The notes: generated from the letters alone by a model not told the origin. Numbered from the stretch's first letter, positions 42,116 through 52,834 are shown. The stretch: 64,000 nt of DNA from Bradyrhizobium cajani (GCF_009759665.1 NZ_WQNE01000008.1:149123-213122), one strand, 5' to 3'. Translations and numbers: made by a program.

Positions 42116-43350
42116 GGGGCGACGACTTTCACCCGTCTCCCCGGCCGCCACAGCACGACACCCGCAGCCACGAGATCCAGCACCACGCACATCGCAAACG
42201 CCGTCGTGTAATTGCCGGTAAGACTTCGCACCAGGCCGACGAGGCCGGGACCGAAGGCGCTGACGATGCCGCTGATCGACGTGCCCAATCCCATCGCGGC
42301 TGCGAACGCGGCGCTGCCGATCTCGCGCTGGATGATCAAGGGCGGGAACGTGATCATGTTGCCGATCGAGAAGCCGTAGACGGCGCAGCACGCCAGCAGC
42401 ACCATCGGGCTGGTGCTCTGCAGGAGCACGAACAGCGCCGCCGCCTGGCTCGTCATCGACGCCGCGCAGGCGAGCCGCGGATCGAGCCGGTCGACGAACA
42501 GGCCGAGCGACAGCCGGCCGACCACCGCCATCGCCGCCATGATGGTGACGGCGAGCCCTGCGGCGGAACGGCCGATCAGCGGTTCGAGGAACGTCACCTG
42601 GTGGATGATGAATCCCATCTGCGCAAGCAGCGCAACCGCGATCGGCAGCACCATGGTCCAGAACGCCGCGTTGGCGAGCAGCGCCTTGCGGGAATGCGCC
42701 GGCGCGGCCGTGCCGTCACCGGACGGACGTCCGCTTGAGGCCAGCGACCGCCCGGCGGGCCAGCCGATGAACGTCACGACCACCGGCAGCACCAGCACCA
42801 TCATCGCCACAGTCGCCGCCAGCATGGCCGACCGGAAGCCGATGCTGCCGGTCAGCGACAGCAGCAGCGGAACGAGGATGATGCCGCCGCAGGTCGCGCC
42901 GTTGAAGGCGAGGCTGAGCGCGAGCCCGCGGCGCCGGTCGAACCAGGAGTTCAACACGGTCGCGATCACCACGGTGCCCATGCCGGTCCAGCCGACCGAC
43001 ATCAGCGCATAGGCGAGATAGAGCTGCCAAGGCGTCTGCATCAGCGCCAGCAGCACAGTCGAAGCGCCGAGCGCTGACAGGCCGCACAGGATCAGCGACC
43101 GCAGCCCGATGCGGGTGAGCAGATCGTCGGTGAAGATGACGAGGACGGAGGTCAGCAGAAACGAGAAGGTGCTGGCCGCGGAGACCAGCGTGCCCGACCA
43201 GCCATGGGCGCGCTGGAGCTCGACGAGGTAGACGCCCTGACCGTAGAGGCCAAAGCCGAACATGAAGAACGCCATCAGGAAGCAGGCCAGCACGACGCGC
43301 CAGCCCCGGTAGTGCAGCGAGGATTCGTCAACACCCGTTGCGGCAATCAT
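42112..43350 (-). CDS. MFS transporter
   Basis: Protein of 412 residues with about 12 membrane helices. The N-terminal region is RGWRVVLACFLMAFFMFGFG. The motif near helix 5 (GWTGMGTVVIATVLNSWFDRR, with RRGLALSLAFNG after it) is characteristic of the monocarboxylate/oxalate-formate-like MFS group. The start at 43350 is chosen by homology; no strong ribosome-binding site is visible. The TAG stop lies in the intergenic repeat. Substrate is probably a small organic acid (inference). Confidence 0.87.
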   Translation of the reverse strand: MIAATGVDESSLHYRGWRVVLACFLMAFFMFGFGLYGQGVYLVELQRAHGWSGTLVSAASTFSFLLTSVLVIFTDDLLTRIGLRSLILCGLSALGASTVLLALMQTPWQLYLAYALMSVGWTGMGTVVIATVLNSWFDRRRGLALSLAFNGATCGGIILVPLLLSLTGSIGFRSAMLAATVAMMVLVLPVVVTFIGWPAGRSLASSGRPSGDGTAAPAHSRKALLANAAFWTMVLPIAVALLAQMGFIIHQVTFLEPLIGRSAAGLAVTIMAAMAVVGRLSLGLFVDRLDPRLACAASMTSQAAALFVLLQSTSPMVLLACCAVYGFSIGNMITFPPLIIQREIGSAAFAAAMGLGTSISGIVSAFGPGLVGLVRSLTGNYTTAFAMCVVLDLVAAGVVLWRPGRRVKVVAP

Positions 43351-43614
43351 CGGTCGGGCAATCGGCCAAAGGAAACGGTACCAAGTGTGATCGTGCACCA
43401 CAACCCACGGTTTTTCAATTGAAACATTGTAGCCAATTGTTGCAGCGCGCAACAGCGCATGACGCACGATGTGGTCATGCGTCGTGCCGTCTGAGTCACG
43501 GGATCGGCACCGAAAAACGTTGAGCCAGCGCATTGGCACGCCTGCAGGATGATGTAGGCTGACGCTTGCGGTACCGGCCAACGGCAAGCGTCGCCGCGAC
43601 CGCAGGGGGCTGTC

Positions 43615-44373
43615 ATGCCGAATGGCAATATCGTCGTCAGCGAGGAGCGTGGAACGCGCGTGGTCACGCTGCGCCGCCCGAGCAAGAAGAACGCGATCAC
43701 GCAGGACATGTATCGGGAGATGAGCCACGCGATCGACACCGCGCAGAACAATCCCGACATCCGCTGCATGATCATCACCGGCGGCTCCGGCGTGTTCACC
43801 GCGGGCGACGACATCGACGATTTCCTGAAGGCCGACGCCTCGCGTCCCGAGATGCTGTCGAATGGCGCCAAGTTTCTCTATTCGCTCGCCCTCAACGTCA
43901 AGCCGGTCATCGCCGCCGTCGACGGCGCGTCGATCGGCATGGGCACCGTGATGCTGTTCCACTGCGACTACGTGCTGGCTTCGACCGCGGCGACCTTTTC
44001 GGCGCCCTACATCCATCTCGGGCTCGTGCCGGTCGGTGCGGCCAGCCTCCTGATGCCGAACACGATGGGCTATCAGCGCGCCTTCGCGATGCTGGTGATG
44101 GGCCGCACCTTCTCGGCCGAGGAGGCGCACGCCGCCGGCTTCGTCAACACCGTGGTCTCACCCGGACATACCGAGATCGAGGCACGCAAGGTGGCGCGCG
44201 AGATCTGCCGCCTGCCGGCCGAGGCGGTCGCGACCTCGCGCAAGCTGCTGCGTGCCCCGCCGGAGGAACTCACCCGCCGCATCGACCAGGAAAGCCATCT
44301 GTTCGGCGATCGGTTGAAATCGGACGAAGCGATCGCCGCGTTCAATGCGTTCGCGAACAGACAGAAGCGGTAG
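43615..44373 (+). CDS. Enoyl-CoA hydratase/isomerase-family protein
   Basis: Crotonase-fold protein of 252 residues: TLRRPSKKNAITQDMYREMS, the oxyanion loop FTAGDDIDDF and the second oxyanion strand KPVIAAVDGASIGMGTVMLF. The position equivalent to Glu164 of rat enoyl-CoA hydratase is not acidic (LGLVPVGAASLL, with Val and Ala where Glu-Gly is usual), so hydratase chemistry is doubtful; isomerase, hydrolase or another crotonase activity is possible. GGGGG precedes the ATG. Confidence 0.88.
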   Translation: MPNGNIVVSEERGTRVVTLRRPSKKNAITQDMYREMSHAIDTAQNNPDIRCMIITGGSGVFTAGDDIDDFLKADASRPEMLSNGAKFLYSLALNVKPVIAAVDGASIGMGTVMLFHCDYVLASTAATFSAPYIHLGLVPVGAASLLMPNTMGYQRAFAMLVMGRTFSAEEAHAAGFVNTVVSPGHTEIEARKVAREICRLPAEAVATSRKLLRAPPEELTRRIDQESHLFGDRLKSDEAIAAFNAFANRQKR

Positions 44374-44376
44374 CCC

Positions 44377-44480
44377 GTAATTCCGGGGCGCGCGCAGCGC
44401 GAGCCCGGAATCCATTCATCCTCCAACGCTGCCGCCCGATGGATTCCGGGCTCGCGACTTCGTCGCGCCCCGGAATGACG
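44377..44480. repeat. Second copy of the CATTCCGGGGCGC-type inverted repeat
   Basis: TAATTCCGGGGCGCG at the left and CGCGCCCCGGAATGACG at the right enclose CCCGGAATCCAT and ATGGATTCCGGG. The layout is that of 16775-16882. It lies between the enoyl-CoA hydratase-like gene and the 5'-nucleotidase gene. Confidence 0.8.
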
Positions 44481-44526
44481 GCGAGAACTTCGTGAAATTT
44501 TCGCGTGGTGCGTCTAGTCTTGTTCC

Positions 44527-46179
44527 ATGCGATATGCCTTCCTCATCCTAGCCGCCCTCACCTTCGCTCTCCCCGCCTCGGCCCAGACCGCCGCGCCGGT
44601 CGAGCTGCGCATGCTTGCGATCAATGATTTCCACGGCAATCTGCGGCCGCCGCCGGGCGGTATCCGCATCGGCGATCCCGAGGACAAGACGAAGAAGGTG
44701 ATGGTGGCGGCCGGCGGGGCCGAATACATGGCGACGCTGGTGAAGCAGCTGCGCGAGGGGCACAGGAACACGATCTTCGTCGCCGCCGGCGATTTGATCG
44801 GGGCGAGCCCGTTCCTGTCGGCGATGTTCCACGACGAGCCGTCGGTCGAAGCGCTCTCGATGATGGGGCTTGCGATCAGCTCGGTCGGCAATCACGAGTT
44901 CGACGAAGGCAAGACCGAGCTCTTGCGCATGCAGAACGGCGGCTGCCATCCGGTCGACGGCTGCCAGGGACCGCATCCCTTCCTGGGTGCCAAATTCCAC
45001 TATCTGGCGGCGTCCACCATCGAGACCTCGACCGGCAAGAGCGTGCTGCCGCCCTACGAGATCAGGGAGTTCGATGGCATCCCCGTCGGCTTCATCGGGC
45101 TGACGTTGAAGGGCACCGCGGGCATCGTGTCGCCCACCGGCATTGCCGGCCTCGAATTCCGCGACGAGGCGGAGACGGTGAATGCGCTCGTGCCGCAATT
45201 GAAGGCGCGCGGGGTGGAAGCGATCGTCGTGCTGATCCACGAAGGCGGCGAGCCCGCCGGCGACTACAACGAATGCCCGGGGATTTCGGGCCCGATCGTC
45301 GAGATCGTGAAGAAGTTCGACCGCGCCGTCGACGTCGTCGTCAGCGGTCATACCCATCGCGCCTATGTGTGCAACATCGACGGACGGCTCGTCACCAGCG
45401 CCGACAAATACGGCACGCTGGTCACCGCGATCGATCTCAAGCTCGATCCGGCAACGCGCGACATCGTCAGCGCCAGGGGCGAGAACGTCATCGTCGCCAA
45501 TGCCTCGCTGGCCAGAGATGCCGAACAGACCGCGCTGATCGAGGCCTACGACAAGCTTTCAGCGCCGATCGCCAACCGGCCGGCGGGATCGGTGACGCAG
45601 ACGCTGTCGCGCGTGCCGAACGAGGCCGGCGAGAGCGCGCTCGGCGACGTCATCGCCGACGCCCAGCTTGCCGCGACCAGGGACCCCGGAAATGGCAACG
45701 CCGTCATCGCGCTCACCAATCCCGGCGGCATCCGCACCGACATCGTTCCGAAGGAGAACGGCGCGATCTCCTTCGGCGATGTCTTCGCAAGCCAGCCGTT
45801 CCGCAACCGTCTCGTCACCATGACGCTCACCGGAAGCCAGCTCAAGGACATGCTGGAGCAGCAATGGCTCGATCCGAAGCGACCGCGGATCCTCCAGGTG
45901 TCGCACGGGTTCAGCTATGCCTGGGACGCGGCGAAGCCATACGGCGAACGCGTCATCGCCGAAAAGATGACGCTCAACGGCAGGCCTATTGAAGCCGGGA
46001 GCGGCTACCGCGTCACCCTCAACGATTACCTTGCCGTCGGCGGCGACGGCTTCACGATCGCCAAGCAGGGCACGGCGCAGCAATATGGCGGCTACGACGC
46101 GGACGCGCTGTTTGCCTTCTTTCGCGCGCACGGACCAATCGGTCCGCTGCCGCCCACCCGCATCCTTCGCGTCAATTGA
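44527..46179 (+). CDS. Periplasmic bifunctional metallophosphatase/5'-nucleotidase
   Basis: Exported 550-residue enzyme. Signal peptide MRYAFLILAALTFALPASAQ. The N-terminal metallophosphoesterase domain has metal motifs NDFHGNL, AAGDLIGASPF, VGNHEFDEG and VSGHTHRAYVC. The C-terminal nucleotide-binding domain begins near residue 340 (SVTQTLSRVPNEAGESALGD) and includes LTNPGGIRTDI and the conserved GGDGFT. It would release nucleosides and phosphate in the periplasm. The ATG has no clear Shine-Dalgarno sequence. Confidence 0.93.
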   Translation: MRYAFLILAALTFALPASAQTAAPVELRMLAINDFHGNLRPPPGGIRIGDPEDKTKKVMVAAGGAEYMATLVKQLREGHRNTIFVAAGDLIGASPFLSAMFHDEPSVEALSMMGLAISSVGNHEFDEGKTELLRMQNGGCHPVDGCQGPHPFLGAKFHYLAASTIETSTGKSVLPPYEIREFDGIPVGFIGLTLKGTAGIVSPTGIAGLEFRDEAETVNALVPQLKARGVEAIVVLIHEGGEPAGDYNECPGISGPIVEIVKKFDRAVDVVVSGHTHRAYVCNIDGRLVTSADKYGTLVTAIDLKLDPATRDIVSARGENVIVANASLARDAEQTALIEAYDKLSAPIANRPAGSVTQTLSRVPNEAGESALGDVIADAQLAATRDPGNGNAVIALTNPGGIRTDIVPKENGAISFGDVFASQPFRNRLVTMTLTGSQLKDMLEQQWLDPKRPRILQVSHGFSYAWDAAKPYGERVIAEKMTLNGRPIEAGSGYRVTLNDYLAVGGDGFTIAKQGTAQQYGGYDADALFAFFRAHGPIGPLPPTRILRVN

Positions 46180-46313
46180 TCCAGCGCAAACGGACCGGAA
46201 CGGGACCAACCCTTTGCCATTCCCGTCCCAACGCATAGATTGGAATTTGCATTGCGTTTTGGCGCCGGATGCGCCAACGACGTCGAGAGCCCGCATCCCA
46301 TGAGGCCGACCTG

Positions 46314-47243
46314 ATGAGCACGCTTCTCCTCTCCCACAAGGCCTGCCTCGACCACGTCACGCCGCCGGGACATCCGGAAAGGCCGGATCGCCTGCGCGCG
46401 GTGGAGGAGGCGCTGTCGCATGAGCGCTTCCAGTTCCTGGTGCGCGATCAGGCGCCGGAGGGCGATCTCGACCTCGTCACGCTCTGCCACAACGAGCATT
46501 ACGTCACCGAGCTGCGCCACATCGCGCCGACCAGCGGCCAGGTCTATATCGACGGCGACACCTCGATGTCGCCGGGCACCTGGGAAGCAGTGATGCGCGG
46601 CGTCGGCGGTGCGGTCGCGGCGACCGAAGCGGTGATGGCGGGCGAGCATCGCAATGCCTTCGTCGCGGTGCGCCCGCCCGGGCATCATGCGGAGATCGGC
46701 AAGCCGATGGGCTTCTGCTTCTTCGACAATGTCGCGATCGCCGCGCGCCACGCGCAGCGCAAGTACGGCATCAAGCGTGCGGCCATCGTCGATTTCGACG
46801 TGCATCACGGCAACGGCACGCAGGACATCTTCTGGTCGGACCCGACCGTGATGTACTGCTCGACCCACCAGATGCCGCTGTTTCCGGGCACCGGCGCGAA
46901 GAGCGAGCGCGGCGACCACGACACCATCGTCAACGCGCCGCTCGCCTCCGAGGACGGCGGACCGGAATTCCGCTCCGCGTTCGAGAATCTGATCCTGCCG
47001 CAGCTCGAAAAATTCAGTCCCGAGCTGCTGATCATCTCGGCCGGCTTCGACGCGCATTATCGCGACCCGCTGGCCTCGCTGAACCTGCGCGCCGAAGACT
47101 ATGCCTGGGTGACGCGCAAGCTGATGGACCTTGCCGACAAGAGCGCCGGAGGGCGCGTTGTTTCTGTGCTCGAGGGCGGTTACGATCTGCAAGGACTGAA
47201 AGAATCTGTTACGGCGCATGTCGGCGCCCTGATGGGCGCTTGA
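46314..47243 (+). CDS. Histone deacetylase-family protein (AcuC/APAH-like)
   Basis: Zinc-dependent deacetylase of 309 residues. Catalytic motifs are [10 protein letters not shown] (charge-relay His pair), [17 protein letters not shown] (metal Asp/His), a further metal Asp in [15 protein letters not shown] and the terminal EGGYDL. The start at 46314 ([14 protein letters not shown]) fits the family. Bacterial members remove acetyl groups from small amines or proteins. The gene is directly upstream of xseB, an arrangement common in alphaproteobacteria. Confidence 0.93.
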   Translation: MSTLLLSHKACLDHVTPPGHPERPDRLRAVEEALSHERFQFLVRDQAPEGDLDLVTLCHNEHYVTELRHIAPTSGQVYIDGDTSMSPGTWEAVMRGVGGAVAATEAVMAGEHRNAFVAVRPPGHHAEIGKPMGFCFFDNVAIAARHAQRKYGIKRAAIVDFDVHHGNGTQDIFWSDPTVMYCSTHQMPLFPGTGAKSERGDHDTIVNAPLASEDGGPEFRSAFENLILPQLEKFSPELLIISAGFDAHYRDPLASLNLRAEDYAWVTRKLMDLADKSAGGRVVSVLEGGYDLQGLKESVTAHVGALMGA

Positions 47244-47316
47244 ACGCCCGCCACATTACGCCCGCAAAACTCTGCTTCTTCTGCATATGAAGCGAATCGG
47301 GCAATCGGAAACGGAT

Positions 47317-47568
47317 ATGGCCGAAAATACCCAAGTCGACGTCTCCAGGCTCACCTTCGAGCGCGCGATCGAGGAACTCGAGACGATCGTGAAGCGGCTC
47401 GAGGACGGCAAGGTGCCGCTCGAGGAGTCCGTGACGATCTACGAGCGCGGCGAAGCCCTGAAGCGCCGGTGCGAGGAACTGCTGCGCCAGGCCGAGGCAC
47501 GCGTCGACAAGATCACCACCGATGCCAGCGGCCAGGCCACCGGCACGGCGCCGCTCGACGTCCAGTAA
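47317..47568 (+). CDS. xseB: Exodeoxyribonuclease VII small subunit
   Basis: Helical 83-residue protein with the XseB pattern LTFERAIEELETIVKRLEDG, KVPLEESVTIYERGEALKRR and a Cys-Glu-x-L-L-x-A-E-x-R-V segment. It would coat the XseA large subunit; xseA is not in the window. The start at 47317 (MAENTQ) is preferred over 47287. It lies between the deacetylase gene and dxs. Confidence 0.93.
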   Translation: MAENTQVDVSRLTFERAIEELETIVKRLEDGKVPLEESVTIYERGEALKRRCEELLRQAEARVDKITTDASGQATGTAPLDVQ

Positions 47569-48155
47569 GGACCGCGCTTCAGAGCCGCCCGTTTCAGGCA
47601 TCACACGGTCGCAATTTTTTCATGATCGCACGGCGATCTCAGGCTCCGAGGCCGGCTCGCCAGGGACGGGATCGAGAATTTTCCCGCGCGAGGGCCTCTC
47701 GCCTCGCGAATCCGGCCAAAATGGCCTCCCTCTGGCCCAAAATCCCGGCGAGGAATTCGGCAAGTCTGGAACCCTTCCGCCGGCGCCACGATTAACCACC
47801 CTGGCCCGCCAGTTGCACCTGCATACCCGGAATCGGCCCGGCGGGTTGGCTTTGGCCAAAGGTTTGGTGTAAAGCTGCGCGGAGTGTGGCTTTTTGCAAG
47901 CCTTGCGTGGGCACCGATTCCCGACGGCAAGCGCTTCAAATCGCTGATGAAATTGGTTGGGACGGACGAAGCCGATCTAAGTGACAGGGATCACAGAGAC
48001 TGAACCGGAGCGCACCTAAGCTCACCTAAGCTTGAAGACGGGGCCCTGCCCCATGCAGGTGGCTCCGACGGTTTGAGGACTCGCGCTGCGCCGATATTGT
48101 GCAAACCCATCGCGCGCCGGAATGACCTTCCGGCGCTGACAAATTGGAAATCGCC
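47569..48155. other. 587-nt gap before dxs without a recognised gene
   Basis: The stretch between xseB and dxs has only short frames. A GTG-started frame of about 34 codons near 47888 and an overlapping frame ending TGA near 48003 have no family resemblance. It probably holds the dxs promoter and leader, but no clear -35/-10 pair stands out to me. Confidence 0.4.
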
Positions 48156-50084
48156 GTGAACGCATACAGTAAGACGCCGCTTCTCGACACCATCCGAACG
48201 CCGGAAGACCTGCGCAAGCTCAAGATCGAGCAGGTCCGTCAGGTTGCCGACGAGCTGCGGCAGGAGACCATCGATGCCGTCTCGGTGACCGGCGGTCACT
48301 TCGGCGCGGGTCTCGGCGTCGTCGAGCTCACCACCGCGATCCACTACGTCTTCGATACGCCGCGCGACCGGCTGATCTGGGACGTCGGCCACCAGGCCTA
48401 TCCGCACAAGATTCTCACCGGCCGGCGCGACCGCATCCGCACGCTGCGCACCGGTGGCGGCCTGTCCGGCTTCACCAAGCGCAGCGAAAGCGACTACGAT
48501 CCGTTCGGCGCGGCGCATTCCTCGACCTCGATCTCCGCCGGCCTCGGCATGGCCGTCGCGCGCGACCTCTCCGGCGGCAAGAACAACGTTATCGCAGTGA
48601 TCGGTGACGGCGCGATGTCGGCGGGCATGGCCTATGAGGCCATGAACAATGCGGGTGCGATGAACTCGCGCCTGATCGTCATCCTCAACGACAACGACAT
48701 GTCGATCGCGCCGCCGGTCGGCGCCATGAGCGCCTATCTGTCGCGACTCTACTCCGGCAAGACCTATCGCACGCTGCGCGATGCCGCCAAGCAGATCAAC
48801 AAGCGCCTGCCCAAGATCATCGCCAACCGCGCCAACCGCGTCGAGGAATATTCCCGCGGCTTCATGATGGACGGCGGCACGCTGTTCGAGGAGCTCGGCT
48901 TCTACTATGTCGGCCCGATCGACGGCCATAACCTCGACCATCTCCTGCCCGTGCTGAAGAACGTCCGCGACATGGAGACCGGCCCGATCCTGGTCCACGT
49001 CGTGACGCAGAAGGGCAAGGGCTACGGTCCGGCGGAAGCCTCCGCCGACAAGTACCACGCCGTCGTCAAGTTCGACGTCGCGACCGGCACCCAGGCCAAG
49101 GCCAAGCCGAACGCGCCGGCCTACCAGAACGTGTTTGGCCAGAGCCTCGTCAAGGAAGCTGAGAAGGACGACAAGATCGTCGCCATCACCGCGGCGATGC
49201 CATCCGGCACCGGCGTCGACATCTTCAACAAGGCGTTTCCGGACCGCACCTTCGACGTCGGCATCGCCGAGCAGCACGCGGTGACCTTCGCCGCCGGTCT
49301 TGCCAGCGAAGGCTACAAGCCGTTCTGCGCGATCTACTCGACCTTCCTCCAGCGCGGCTATGACCAGATCGTGCATGACGTCGCGATCCAGAACCTGCCC
49401 GTCCGCTTCGCCATCGACCGCGCCGGGCTCGTCGGCGCCGACGGCGCGACGCATGCCGGCTCGTTCGACAATGCCTATCTCGGCTGTCTGCCGAACATGG
49501 TGATCATGGCGGCGGCCGACGAAGCCGAGCTCGTGCACATGGTGGCGACCCAGGTCGCGATCGACGACCGTCCGAGCTCGCTGCGCTACCCGCGCGGCGA
49601 AGGCCGCGGCATCGAGATGCCCGAAGTCGGCGTTCCGCTCGAGATCGGCAAGGGCCGCATGATCCGTCAGGGCAGCAAGATCGCCCTGCTCTCGTTCGGC
49701 ACGCGTCTGGCCGAATGCGAGAAGGCGGCTGACGAGCTGGCCGCCCACGGCCTTTCGACCACGATCGCGGACGCGCGCTTCATGAAGCCGCTCGACACCG
49801 AGCTGGTGCTCAAGCTCGCCCGCGACCACGAGATCCTGATCACGATCGAGGAAGGCTCGGTCGGCGGCTTCGGCTCCCATGTCGCGCAGTTCCTGACCGA
49901 CCAGGGCGTGCTCGACACCGGCATGGTCAAGTTCCGCACCATGGTGCTGCCCGACGTGTTCCAGGATCACGACACGCCCGCCGCGATGTACGGCCGCGCC
50001 GGTCTCGACGCCAAGGGCATCGTCGCCAAGGTGTTCGAGGCACTCGGCAAGGACGTGAAGGCCGAGACGGTCAAGCTGGCCTGA
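48156..50084 (+). CDS. dxs: 1-deoxy-D-xylulose-5-phosphate synthase
   Basis: First enzyme of the MEP isoprenoid pathway, joining pyruvate and glyceraldehyde-3-phosphate with thiamine diphosphate; 642 residues, normal length. The thiamine-binding Gly-Asp-Gly to Asn motif is [18 protein letters not shown], with the conserved [14 protein letters not shown] and [14 protein letters not shown] upstream. The pyrimidine domain has the catalytic Glu in [16 protein letters not shown], followed by [22 protein letters not shown] at 48156 (VNAYSKTP) is taken as start because GGAAA lies about 7 nt before it; a TTG at 48144 is the alternative. Confidence 0.97.
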   Translation: MNAYSKTPLLDTIRTPEDLRKLKIEQVRQVADELRQETIDAVSVTGGHFGAGLGVVELTTAIHYVFDTPRDRLIWDVGHQAYPHKILTGRRDRIRTLRTGGGLSGFTKRSESDYDPFGAAHSSTSISAGLGMAVARDLSGGKNNVIAVIGDGAMSAGMAYEAMNNAGAMNSRLIVILNDNDMSIAPPVGAMSAYLSRLYSGKTYRTLRDAAKQINKRLPKIIANRANRVEEYSRGFMMDGGTLFEELGFYYVGPIDGHNLDHLLPVLKNVRDMETGPILVHVVTQKGKGYGPAEASADKYHAVVKFDVATGTQAKAKPNAPAYQNVFGQSLVKEAEKDDKIVAITAAMPSGTGVDIFNKAFPDRTFDVGIAEQHAVTFAAGLASEGYKPFCAIYSTFLQRGYDQIVHDVAIQNLPVRFAIDRAGLVGADGATHAGSFDNAYLGCLPNMVIMAAADEAELVHMVATQVAIDDRPSSLRYPRGEGRGIEMPEVGVPLEIGKGRMIRQGSKIALLSFGTRLAECEKAADELAAHGLSTTIADARFMKPLDTELVLKLARDHEILITIEEGSVGGFGSHVAQFLTDQGVLDTGMVKFRTMVLPDVFQDHDTPAAMYGRAGLDAKGIVAKVFEALGKDVKAETVKLA

Positions 50085-50108
50085 TCTATCGCGGCACACG
50101 CCGAACTC

Positions 50109-50131
50109 CACCTCTCCCATAGGGAGAGGTG
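50109..50131 (+). terminator. Hairpin after dxs (CACCTCTCCC/GGGAGAGGTG)
   Basis: A perfect 10-bp stem with an ATA loop lies 24 nt after the dxs stop. No strong T-tract follows, so it may attenuate rather than end transcription into the nucleoside deoxyribosyltransferase gene. The core is the same CTCTCCC/GGGAGAG sequence as in the palindromes at 4896 and 4991. Confidence 0.55.
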
Positions 50132-50164
50132 TTGCACCGCGCTTGGCGTTCAGCAGGTCACTCC

Positions 50165-50719
50165 ATGAAAATCTATCTGGCAGGCCCCGACGTGTTCCTG
50201 CCGGATGCGGTCGAGGTCGGCCGGCGGAAGGCCGCGATCTGCGCCGCTCACGGGCTCACCGGCCTCTACCCCCTCGACAACGCCATCGACCTCACCGTGC
50301 CCGATGCTTCGCGGCAGATCTTTTGCGGCAACGAGGCGATGATGGAGGCGGCCGATGCCATCATCGCCAACCTCACCCCGTTCCGCGGCGCCGGCGCCGA
50401 TCCCGGCACCGTCTACGAACTCGGCTACATGGCCGGCCGCGGCAAGTTTTGTCTCGCCTACTCCAACGACGGCGCCGTCTATGCCGACCGTCTCAGTCGT
50501 TCCATGGACGTCAGGTCCGAGGACGGGCGGCTGGTCGATCCACAGGGGCTCACCGTCGAGGACTTTGGCCTCCCCGACAACCTCATGATGATCCATGCAC
50601 TGGAGCTGCACGGCTGCCCGCTGGTGACACCGGCCACGATGCCCGTCGACATCTGGCACGATCTGGCCGCGTTCGAGGCTTGCGTCCGGATGGCGGCTGC
50701 GCGATTGATCGCTACATAA
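50165..50719 (+). CDS. Nucleoside 2-deoxyribosyltransferase
   Basis: Cytoplasmic 184-residue enzyme that exchanges bases on deoxyribose. Family motifs are MKIYLAGPDVFLPDAVEVG, the catalytic region NEAMMEAADAIIANLTPFRG (Asp and Glu) and GADPGTVYELGYMAGRGK. The start at 50165 gives the conserved MKIYLAGP; upstream extension is unlikely. It lies between dxs and tlyA on the same strand. Confidence 0.92.
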   Translation: MKIYLAGPDVFLPDAVEVGRRKAAICAAHGLTGLYPLDNAIDLTVPDASRQIFCGNEAMMEAADAIIANLTPFRGAGADPGTVYELGYMAGRGKFCLAYSNDGAVYADRLSRSMDVRSEDGRLVDPQGLTVEDFGLPDNLMMIHALELHGCPLVTPATMPVDIWHDLAAFEACVRMAAARLIAT

Positions 50720-50747
50720 GCACGACAGTCGTGCCCATGAGAGCGTG

Positions 50748-51482
50748 ATGTCCCCTCCCCGCAAGCGCGCGGATGTTCTGCTGGTCGAGCGCGGCCTGTT
50801 CGAGAGCCGGGCCCGGGCGCGCGCGGCCATCGAAGCCGGCCTCGTCACCGCCGATGACAAGCCGGTCGCCAAACCGTCTGAGACGATCGCCGAGGACGCG
50901 GTGATCCGGGCCGAGCCCGCGCATCCCTATGTCTCGCGTGGCGGCGTCAAGCTCGCCGGCGCGCTGGAGCGCTACCCGATCGAGATCGAGGATCATGTCT
51001 GCCTCGACGTCGGCGCCTCCACCGGCGGCTTTACCGAGGTGCTGCTGGCGAACGGCGCCAGCCTGGTGTTCGCCATCGATGTCGGCACCAGCCAGTTGCA
51101 TCCCTCGCTGCGCGGTCATCCCAAGATCGTGTCGATGGAGGAGACCGACATCCGCTCCTATGACGGCAAGCGGCTGCCGGCGCGCCCCGACGTCGTCGTC
51201 ATCGACGTCAGCTTCATCTCGCTCAAGAACGTGCTGCCCGTGGCGCTGTCGCTGGCTGCCGCGCCGATGAGCCTGCTGGCGCTGATCAAGCCGCAATTCG
51301 AGGCCGACCGAAAGCACAACAAGAAGGGCATCATCCGCGACGCCGCCGTGCACCGGGAGATCTGCGACGACATCGCGGCGTTCGCGGCCTCGCTCGGCTG
51401 CACCGACATCGAGGTGTTTCCGTCATCGATCACGGGCGGCGACGGCAACGTCGAATTCTTCCTGGGCGCGCGCCGTGGTTGA
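50748..51482 (+). CDS. TlyA-family rRNA 2'-O-methyltransferase
   Basis: Protein of about 244 residues with an N-terminal S4 RNA-binding domain ([20 protein letters not shown]) and a C-terminal FtsJ-like methyltransferase ([56 protein letters not shown]). Conserved [13 protein letters not shown] links the domains. It probably methylates rRNA cytidines. The RNA methyltransferase gene downstream overlaps its end by 8 nt. Confidence 0.93.
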   Translation: MSPPRKRADVLLVERGLFESRARARAAIEAGLVTADDKPVAKPSETIAEDAVIRAEPAHPYVSRGGVKLAGALERYPIEIEDHVCLDVGASTGGFTEVLLANGASLVFAIDVGTSQLHPSLRGHPKIVSMEETDIRSYDGKRLPARPDVVVIDVSFISLKNVLPVALSLAAAPMSLLALIKPQFEADRKHNKKGIIRDAAVHREICDDIAAFAASLGCTDIEVFPSSITGGDGNVEFFLGARRG

Positions 51483-52722
51483 GCGCCTGACGATCGACCA
51501 TGTCGGCCATCGCGGCGACGGCGTCTGCCTCGACGCTGGCGACGCCATCTACGTGCCCTATGCGCTCGGCGGCGAGACCGTCGAGGTCGACCATGTTGCG
51601 GGCAACCATCCCGACCGCCGCAAGCTGCTCGCGGTGGACGTCGCAAGCCCCGAGCGCATCGACCCGTTCTGTCCGCATTTCGGCGTATGCGGCGGCTGCG
51701 CGATCCAGCACTGGGCGGCAGCGCCGTATCACGCCTGGAAGCGCGGCCTCGTGGTGGAGACGCTGGCGCAGGCCGGCGTCGATTGCGAGGTCGCGCCGCT
51801 GGTCGATGCACATGGCGCCGGGCGCAGGCGCGTCACGCTGCACGGCCGGTTCGGAACGCATGACGTTCTCAAGGTCGGCTTCTCCGCAACGAGTTCGCAC
51901 GACGTCATCCCGATTCATCGCTGCCCGATCCTCGATCCCGCGCTCGATGGCGCGCTCGATGCCGCCTGGGCGCTCGCCGAGCCGCTGACGACCCGGATGC
52001 CGGTAACCAAGCCGCTGGACATTCAGGTCACCGCCACCACCAACGGCCTCGACGTCGACGTGCGCGGCTCCGGGCCGCTGCCGACGCCGCTCGTCACGGC
52101 GCTGTCGCGCGTCGCCGAGCAGCACCGCCTGGCGCGGTTGACGCGGCATGGCGAGCTGGTGCTGCAGCGCCTGCCGCCGACCGTGCGGATGGGCCGCGCT
52201 GAGGTGACGCTGCCGCCGGGCTCGTTCCTGCAGGCAACCGTCGCAGGCGAAGAGACACTGGCTTCGCTGGTCGCCGAGCGCATCGGCAAGGCCAAGCACG
52301 TTGCCGACCTCTTCTGCGGCGTCGGACCATTTGCATTGAGGCTCGCCGAGAAGGTGCGCGTCACCGCCTATGACAGCGACGCCGCTGCCATCGCCGCGCT
52401 CGTGAAAGCCGCGCGCACACCGGGCTTGAAGCCGATCAAGGCCGAACCGCGCGACCTGTTCCGCCGCCCGCTCGTGCCGCAGGAGCTACGCGACTTCGAC
52501 GCCGTGGTGTTCGATCCCCCGCACCAGGGCGCGCAGGCGCAGGCGCTGAAGCTTGCCGCAAGCAAGGTGCCCGTCGTGATCGCGGTCTCCTGCAACGTCG
52601 CAACCTTTGCCCGCGACGCGCGGCTGCTGATTGATGGCGGCTATCGCCTGGAGGCGGTGGTGCCGGTCGATCAGTTCCGGCATACGCCGCATGTGGAGCT
52701 GGTGGCGCGGTTCAGCCGGTGA
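51475..52722 (+). CDS. TrmA/RlmD-type RNA (uracil-5-)methyltransferase
   Basis: Class I SAM-dependent methyltransferase of 415 residues with an N-terminal TRAM-like beta region ([20 protein letters not shown]) and a Cys cluster suited to a 4Fe-4S site ([10 protein letters not shown] plus a later Cys in HRCPILDP). SAM motifs are [18 protein letters not shown] and FDPPHQGAQ. The nucleophilic Cys is in [13 protein letters not shown]. The start is a GTG inside the end of tlyA, implying coupling. Confidence 0.92.
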   Translation: MVERLTIDHVGHRGDGVCLDAGDAIYVPYALGGETVEVDHVAGNHPDRRKLLAVDVASPERIDPFCPHFGVCGGCAIQHWAAAPYHAWKRGLVVETLAQAGVDCEVAPLVDAHGAGRRRVTLHGRFGTHDVLKVGFSATSSHDVIPIHRCPILDPALDGALDAAWALAEPLTTRMPVTKPLDIQVTATTNGLDVDVRGSGPLPTPLVTALSRVAEQHRLARLTRHGELVLQRLPPTVRMGRAEVTLPPGSFLQATVAGEETLASLVAERIGKAKHVADLFCGVGPFALRLAEKVRVTAYDSDAAAIAALVKAARTPGLKPIKAEPRDLFRRPLVPQELRDFDAVVFDPPHQGAQAQALKLAASKVPVVIAVSCNVATFARDARLLIDGGYRLEAVVPVDQFRHTPHVELVARFSR

Positions 52723-52734
52723 CGTCGGGCCGTT

Positions 52735-52834
52735 AAAGCGCGATGAGATCAGGATGAATCGTCATCGCGCTTTCGGTTATTGTTTGAGCATGATCTTTTC
52801 GGAAAACCGCTGCACACTTTTCCGGATCATGCTC
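52735..52834. repeat. Double hairpin repeat (AAAGCGCGATGA and GAGCATGATC arms)
   Basis: AAAGCGCGATGA (52735-52746) pairs with TCATCGCGCTTT (52762-52773), and GAGCATGATC (52786-52795) pairs with GATCATGCTC (52825-52834) around a TTTTCGGAAAA-type centre. It lies between convergent genes and touches the stop codon of the ABC permease gene. The sequence is a well-known dispersed type in Bradyrhizobium and Rhodopseudomonas and may serve as a bidirectional terminator. Confidence 0.85.

Noticed and set aside
40214..42391. 725-codon minus-strand frame opposite the acyl-CoA dehydrogenase gene
   Set aside because: Low-complexity, His/Arg-rich antisense product; the plus strand encodes an intact dehydrogenase.
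47888..47989. Short GTG-started frame upstream of dxs
   Set aside because: About 33 codons, no ribosome-binding site and no recognisable relatives.
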